Assembly: GCA_023431385.1 (NCBI GenBank) | Contig: JAEYWA010000002.1 | Span: 1 to 9,108, forward strand | DNA: 9,108 nt | DNA from: Bacillota bacterium | GTDB taxonomy: Bacteria > Bacillota > Clostridia > Acetivibrionales > DSM-1351 | Direction of reading: 5' to 3' | Part shown: in pieces, positions 5,454 to 9,108 of the stretch | Position numbering within the stretch: position 1 is the stretch's first letter | Layout of the letters: each line of letters starts with the position of its first letter | The notes under the pieces: model-generated | The model's input: only the letters and a program-made list of their open reading frames with translations | Databases searched by the model: none | Told to the model about the DNA's origin: nothing | Position numbers and translations under genes: made by a program

Positions 5454-7370
5454 TTAAACAAGCTTCATTAAAATATCGTTGCTTCTCTCAATGAACTTGG
5501 CCATTGCGTCCGGTTCCAAAGGCTGGTGACTCATCATAGCCAGGTCGTAGATGTGTTCGCTGATAAGCTTAATTTCATCATTTCTTGATTCATCGGCCTT
5601 CATATCAGTCAAAGCCTTAACAAGTTTGTTGGAGGAATTAAGTACAAGTGTCTGTTCCTTTGGGAACATATGGCTCATATCCATTCCGCCAAACATAGCG
5701 CTCATTTCTTGCATTCTCCTGGACTGTTCGGATAAAAGAATCATGGCCGGCACGGACTCATTTTTCAAAGACTCAACCTGAATTTTGAGCTTTTCATCAT
5801 TAACTGCAGCCTTGAAAAGCTTTTCCAGGTAAGTCACGTCTGCTTCGGCAACCCCGGTATTTTCTTTTTTCATGCTATCCGAAATATCGGCATCAATTCT
5901 GCTGAACCGAACTCCTGACATTTTGCTCTCGAGGAGCTGAATGAAGTGGTTATCTATCATTGTTGAAAGAATGACCGCTTCCATTTCATTTTCATTAAAC
6001 AGTCTGATATACTGAGCCTGCTGCTTCTCGTTAGAAACATAGAATACCTTGTTTTCGTGTTTATCCTTATTAGTGTCCAAGTAATCCTTCAAGGTAGTAT
6101 AACCGCCCTTGGTGGATTTGAAAATAATTATATCCTTTACTCTGTCATAGAACTTTTCTTCTCTGATGCAGCCGTATTTAACAAAAGGATTAATATCGTC
6201 CCAATACTTATTATAGTTTTCACGTTCATTTTCATAAAGTGATGTCAGCTTGTCGGCAACTTTTTTAGTTATATGTGTTGATATCTTGCTAACATAACCG
6301 TCATTCTGCAGGAAGCTCCTTGATACATTCAACGGTAAATCAGGACAATCAAGAACTCCTTTCAGTAACAGAAGGAATTCCGGAATAACCTCTTTTATGT
6401 TGTCAGCAACAAATACCTGATTGTAGTATAGTTTTATCTGTCCTTCCATTGTCTCAAATTCATGCTTGAGTTTCGGGAAGTATAGTATCCCCTTCAGGTT
6501 GAAGGGATAGTCCATATTCAGGTGTATCCAGAATAAGGGCTCATTGAAGTCATGGAATACCTTAGTATAAAACTGCTTGTATTCCTCGTCTGTACAGTCC
6601 TTCGGGTTCTTAAGCCACAAAGGATGTGTATCGTTAAGCGGTTCAGGCCTTTTAGGTTCTGTCTTTTCAGCTTCAGCTTTATCGTCAGCAGTATCTGCTT
6701 TATCCTCGGCCTGAGTTTCCGTCTTTTCTGCAGCCTTTACCGAATCCTCCAGATACAGTTCATAAGGCAGGAAAGCAAAGTACTTTTCTAAAGTCGATCT
6801 CATTTTATATTCATCTGTAAATTCAATTCCATCATCGGATAAATACAGAGTTATGGTTGTTCCTCTCTCGGTTCTGTCGGAATCCATCATTTCAAACTCA
6901 GTACCACCGTCACTTACCCACCTTACAGAAGCTGCTCCCGGCTGGTAGGACAGTGTATCAATCTGCACTCTCTCAGAAACCATAAAGGCTGAATAGAAGC
7001 CAAGTCCGAAATGACCGATGATTTGTCCGTCATCAGACTTGTCCTTGTATTTCTCAAGAAAATCCACTGCTCCCGAAAAAGCGATCTGATTAATGTACTT
7101 TTTAACCTCTTCCTCAGTCATCCCGAGACCATTATCAATTACCTTTATTGTTTTTTCATTCTTATTGACTATGACCTTGATTTCAAACTTATTATCCTCA
7201 GGCAGTTCAGCCTCACCGATAGCATCCAGCTTTTTCAGCTTGCTTATGGCATCGCTGGCATTGGATACAAGTTCTCTGATGAATATATCCTTTTCAGAGT
7301 ACAGCCACTTTTTTATGATAGGAAAAATGTTTTCTGTGTTAATTGAAATACTTCCGCTTTCGTGTTTCAT
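5454..7370 (-). CDS. htpG: Molecular chaperone HtpG (bacterial Hsp90)
   Basis: This 638-residue cytoplasmic, ATP-dependent homodimeric chaperone remodels client proteins with the DnaK system. The N-terminal GHKL ATPase has the helix ELVSNASDA (E33, N37, D40), the nucleotide motif DNGLGMT (79-85) and the lid/glycine motif IGHFGLGFYSAF (118-129). The middle domain carries the phosphate-contacting arginine R351 in LPLNVSRSFLQND. A C-terminal dimerisation domain follows to the end. Residues about 208-246 are a charged Lys/Glu/Asp/Ala linker, longer than I expect for a bacterial HtpG. Several motifs deviate from the commonest forms (IAFSGAVDF, DNGLGMT), in keeping with a clostridial branch. The start at 7370 is set by AAGGAGG six bases upstream; the frame is open to an ATG at 7460, but that one lies inside the CIRCE operator. 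It follows spoVR by 113 bases and is preceded by CIRCE, implying HrcA control. Confidence 0.96.
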   Translation of the reverse strand: MKHESGSISINTENIFPIIKKWLYSEKDIFIRELVSNASDAISKLKKLDAIGEAELPEDNKFEIKVIVNKNEKTIKVIDNGLGMTEEEVKKYINQIAFSGAVDFLEKYKDKSDDGQIIGHFGLGFYSAFMVSERVQIDTLSYQPGAASVRWVSDGGTEFEMMDSDRTERGTTITLYLSDDGIEFTDEYKMRSTLEKYFAFLPYELYLEDSVKAAEKTETQAEDKADTADDKAEAEKTEPKRPEPLNDTHPLWLKNPKDCTDEEYKQFYTKVFHDFNEPLFWIHLNMDYPFNLKGILYFPKLKHEFETMEGQIKLYYNQVFVADNIKEVIPEFLLLLKGVLDCPDLPLNVSRSFLQNDGYVSKISTHITKKVADKLTSLYENERENYNKYWDDINPFVKYGCIREEKFYDRVKDIIIFKSTKGGYTTLKDYLDTNKDKHENKVFYVSNEKQQAQYIRLFNENEMEAVILSTMIDNHFIQLLESKMSGVRFSRIDADISDSMKKENTGVAEADVTYLEKLFKAAVNDEKLKIQVESLKNESVPAMILLSEQSRRMQEMSAMFGGMDMSHMFPKEQTLVLNSSNKLVKALTDMKADESRNDEIKLISEHIYDLAMMSHQPLEPDAMAKFIERSNDILMKLV

Positions 7371-7413
7371 AATAAACCTCCTTATTACTATGTATGAAAA
7401 TTTCAACAATAAT

Positions 7414-7442
7414 AATATAACTCTATTGCCATAAACTTTCAA
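7414..7442 (-). promoter_or_regulatory. Sigma-A-type promoter of htpG
   Basis: On the minus strand TTGAAA (7442-7437) and TATATT (7419-7414) are separated by exactly 17 bases; each matches the consensus at five of six positions. Transcription would start near 7407, giving a leader of about 37 bases. The CIRCE operator lies eight bases upstream of the -35. An alternative, weaker promoter (GTGACG, 18 bases, TATACG at 7494-7489) lies on the other side of CIRCE within the end of spoVR and would put CIRCE at about +6 to +32, the classical place. Confidence 0.65.
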
Positions 7443-7449
7443 GTGTTTT

Positions 7450-7476
7450 TTAGCACTCATTTCACAAGAGTGCTAA
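7450..7476. promoter_or_regulatory. CIRCE element (HrcA operator)
   Basis: The sequence is the exact consensus TTAGCACTC, nine bases, GAGTGCTAA (7450-7458, 7459-7467, 7468-7476). HrcA binds this inverted repeat as a dimer and represses heat-shock operons; GroEL assists HrcA folding and thereby sets the response. It sits between the spoVR stop codon (seven bases away) and the htpG promoter, so it should control htpG. Confidence 0.96.
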
Positions 7477-7483
7477 CAAGTGG

Positions 7484-8869
7484 TTAACCGTATAATGATA
7501 TTCTCTTTTGTTCGTCACAGGCAATATTCTTTTTCTTCCCCTCAAGCTGAGTAACCAGAAGTAATTTTCCATTCCACAAATCCACCAGATGCTTTAGTGT
7601 TTCATAGGCATAGCTTAGTTCCAATTCACGACCATCGTATTCATGGGTAAGAACGAGGGTGTTGTCCTTTTGACTCCACTCTTCAACCCTTATTGTGGGA
7701 ATGCTTCCAATTCCAACAGTGTTACACAGAGTATCCCTGACAAGCTGCCAGCCTTCGTCATCCGACACCTCCGATACCATGTAATCATTGCCAGCCGTGA
7801 CATACTCAAACAAGTTCATTTCACTGCATAATTGCTGAGTCAGATACCTTCTGATAAACGACTGATCCCTCTCAGTCTCCCTGATTTCAAAAATCTTCTT
7901 TGGCCCGTACTTTTCGTTAAGGCTTTCAAATATTTTAAACCCGATATAGTAAGGATTAATACTGGATTTGAGCGGACGGATTACTTCGTTGTGTCGCCTT
8001 AAAAACTCAATATGCATACTCTGGGGAAGTTCCAGCTTATTCATAATATTGTAATGCCAAAAACTTGCCCAGCCCTCATTCATTATTTTTGATTCTATCT
8101 GAGGAAGAAAGTATTGTGCCTCCTCCCTTACTATAGCCAAAATATCCTTTTCCCAGTCCTGCAGTCTTCCGTATTCTATTACAAATTTCAGTATATCCTC
8201 CTGTGGTTCTTCAGGTATCTTGATTTCCTGGAGAGTATTATCGGCATCCCAGTCGCTTCTGTAGGAATACCTCTCAAGATATGGGAAGTCCATATTACTC
8301 TCGGTAAGTGCAGATATATTTTTTTCAGGTTTAAAGGTTCTATTCTGAAACTCTACCACCCGTTCGGTCTGAAGCTTAACAGCGTGAGCTGCATTTAATA
8401 TTTTTTCGACCCGCGTATATCCTATGCTTGGATCGGATATATATTCCCTTATCCTGTTGGCATGGTTCTTGAACATCTCAACAGTATACTCTGCCTTTGT
8501 TCCCAGTTTAAACAACCTGTTATTCTTGAAAAAATCATTATGTGCGTACACATGCGCAATTGTCAGCACTTGGAGTAAAAGTGAATTATCCTTCATAAGA
8601 TATGCCAGACAGGGATTTGAGTTAATAACCATTTCATAGGGCAGCCCAGTAAGGTTATACTTGTGAAGTGTTTTTATTCTTTCATAAGACTTCCCGTAGC
8701 TCCAATGGGGGTAATGTGAGGGCATCCCGACATAGGATTCGTATCCGATCATATCCTCATAATTTATAATTTCAAATTCCTGATTATAGTAGTTAAGCCC
8801 ACAATCTTTGGCAATACGTTCAATACGTTCATTCCAGTATTCCAAATCAGCTATGCTAAAGTCAGTCAT
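7484..8869 (-). CDS. spoVR: SpoVR family stage V sporulation protein
   Basis: This 461-residue cytoplasmic protein belongs to the SpoVR family, which in Bacillus is needed for normal spore cortex formation; its molecular activity is not established. Family signatures are present in order: SHYPHWSYGKSYERIK (51-66), YEMVINSNPCLAYLM (78-92), IAHVYAHNDFFKNN (104-117) with invariant histidines, and NEGWASFWHYNIM (264-276) followed by INPYYIGFKIFE (304-315). The C-terminal tail ends KKKNIACDEQKRISLYG. The length agrees with the family. The start is supported by AGGAGG five bases before ATG. It lies 102 bases after yhbH on the same strand, matching the common prkA-yhbH-spoVR order, so it is probably cotranscribed and active in stationary phase or sporulation. 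No terminator separates it from htpG. Confidence 0.95.
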   Translation of the reverse strand: MTDFSIADLEYWNERIERIAKDCGLNYYNQEFEIINYEDMIGYESYVGMPSHYPHWSYGKSYERIKTLHKYNLTGLPYEMVINSNPCLAYLMKDNSLLLQVLTIAHVYAHNDFFKNNRLFKLGTKAEYTVEMFKNHANRIREYISDPSIGYTRVEKILNAAHAVKLQTERVVEFQNRTFKPEKNISALTESNMDFPYLERYSYRSDWDADNTLQEIKIPEEPQEDILKFVIEYGRLQDWEKDILAIVREEAQYFLPQIESKIMNEGWASFWHYNIMNKLELPQSMHIEFLRRHNEVIRPLKSSINPYYIGFKIFESLNEKYGPKKIFEIRETERDQSFIRRYLTQQLCSEMNLFEYVTAGNDYMVSEVSDDEGWQLVRDTLCNTVGIGSIPTIRVEEWSQKDNTLVLTHEYDGRELELSYAYETLKHLVDLWNGKLLLVTQLEGKKKNIACDEQKRISLYG

Positions 8870-8880
8870 ATTAACCTCCT

Positions 8881-8934
8881 AAGCCACTTTAGGTGGCTTT
8901 GACACTTTAGTGGCTTTGAGCCGCTTAGCGGTCA
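8881..8934. repeat. Array of three small hairpins with a tandem 17-18-base repeat before spoVR
   Basis: CACTTTAGGTGGCTTTGA (8885-8902) is followed at once by CACTTTAGTGGCTTTGA (8903-8919), the same unit with one base removed. A third related piece, GCCGCTTAGCGG, follows at 8920-8931. Each can fold: AAGCCAC/GTGGCTT around five bases (8881-8899), CAC/GTG around TTTA (8903-8912), and CCGC/GCGG around TTA (8921-8931). In the mRNA the first of these abuts the spoVR ribosome binding site (8880-8875). None has a T tract, so they are not ordinary terminators. They may act in RNA processing, stability or translation control, or be a remnant of a small repeat family. Confidence 0.7.
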
Positions 8935-8975
8935 CAAAATGTAATGAAATTTGTAGAATAGAAATATTTCTTCAT
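8925..8975 (-). CDS. Possible 16-codon leader ORF overlapping yhbH stop
   Basis: The peptide would be MKKYFYSTNFITFCDR. Its ATG overlaps the yhbH TGA as ATGA, and AAAGGAGG stands six bases upstream, as good a ribosome binding site as any in the window. The stop codon lies in the first hairpin of the array before spoVR. The frame is not that of spoVR, so it is not an extended start. It may be a translation-coupled leader peptide; it may equally be chance, since AAA GGA GGC also simply encodes Lys-Gly-Gly of YhbH. No homologue is recognised. Confidence 0.25.
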   Translation of the reverse strand: MKKYFYSTNFITFCDR

Positions 8976-9108
8976 GAGGTGCCTCCTTTTTCAAGGAGCT
9001 TTTTTAAAGCAGGTAGTACATCTTCCTTTTTGTTTATGGATATGGCAGCAAAATTCCTGCTGTCTATTTTACTCTGAAGCTCTGATTTGATAGTGCTTCC
9101 CATACTGT
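8972..9108 (-). CDS. yhbH: YhbH / DUF444 family protein, C-terminal fragment
   Basis: Only the last 44 codons lie in the window (first full codon at 9106-9104), and the N-terminal part is off the right edge. The visible tail contains IDSRNFAAISINKKEDVLPA followed by LKKLLEKGGTS, which fits the end of the DUF444 (YhbH) proteins as I recall them (a strand, then a KEDV-type turn and a final helix). The other two frames of this strand stop early. YhbH is a stress- and sporulation-linked protein usually found between prkA and spoVR; its place directly before spoVR supports the call. The name rests as much on this neighbour as on the short sequence. Confidence 0.72.
   Translation of the reverse strand, partial: SMGSTIKSELQSKIDSRNFAAISINKKEDVLPALKKLLEKGGTS

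Noticed and set aside
7371..7460. N-terminal extension of HtpG by 30 residues to the ATG at 7460
   Set aside because: The upstream ATG lies inside the CIRCE operator and the stretch contains the promoter; the canonical HtpG start (MKHESGSISIN) has a perfect AAGGAGG.
7450..7476. Intrinsic terminator after spoVR
   Set aside because: The hairpin is the CIRCE operator and is followed by A residues, not T, on the transcribed strand.
8881..8934. CRISPR repeats
   Set aside because: The units are only 17-18 bases, directly adjacent without spacers, and there are no cas genes.

Overview
The window looks like a chromosomal segment from a low-GC, spore-forming anaerobic Firmicute, most likely a Clostridia member. 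The pointers are the AT-rich intergenic DNA, strong AGGAGG-type ribosome binding sites, a yhbH-spoVR sporulation pair, a perfect CIRCE (HrcA) operator and a clostridial-type HtpG. The proteins feel closest to the cellulolytic Ruminiclostridium group, but that is recall, not a computed match. I see no insertion sequence, phage gene, tRNA, rRNA or CRISPR array.

Layout. Bases 1-1129 (minus) hold the N-terminal 376 residues of a methyl-accepting chemotaxis protein whose C-terminus lies outside the window. A 323-base divergent gap follows, with two inverted repeats that look like operator sites. Then comes a two-gene plus-strand operon: an XRE-cupin regulator (1453-2007) and a medium-chain/acetyl-type AMP-forming acyl-CoA synthetase (2025-3686), closed by a clear intrinsic terminator. 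Everything after that is on the minus strand. Reading right to left: the last 44 codons of yhbH (DUF444), a short tandem-hairpin array, spoVR (7484-8869), a CIRCE element, htpG (5454-7370), a terminator, a GNAT acetyltransferase with its own extended -10 promoter (4376-5242), a second terminator, and an unrecognised 112-codon gene (3754-4092).

How the genes may work together. yhbH and spoVR belong to the conserved prkA-yhbH-spoVR stationary-phase/sporulation set. htpG follows spoVR with no terminator between, so it may be transcribed both by read-through and from its own HrcA-controlled heat-shock promoter. The XRE-cupin regulator very probably senses a small molecule tied to the carboxylic acid activated by its partner ligase, and may repress its own operon through the palindrome at 1382-1404. 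The chemoreceptor, the GNAT enzyme and the 112-residue protein look like independent units.

Most of the window is ordinary core or near-core gene content. The items most worth a second look are the hairpin array plus 16-codon ORF between yhbH and spoVR, the CIRCE-htpG arrangement with a charged linker in HtpG, and the operator-like palindromes in front of the regulator-ligase operon. I found no convincing evidence for a wholly new multi-gene system.
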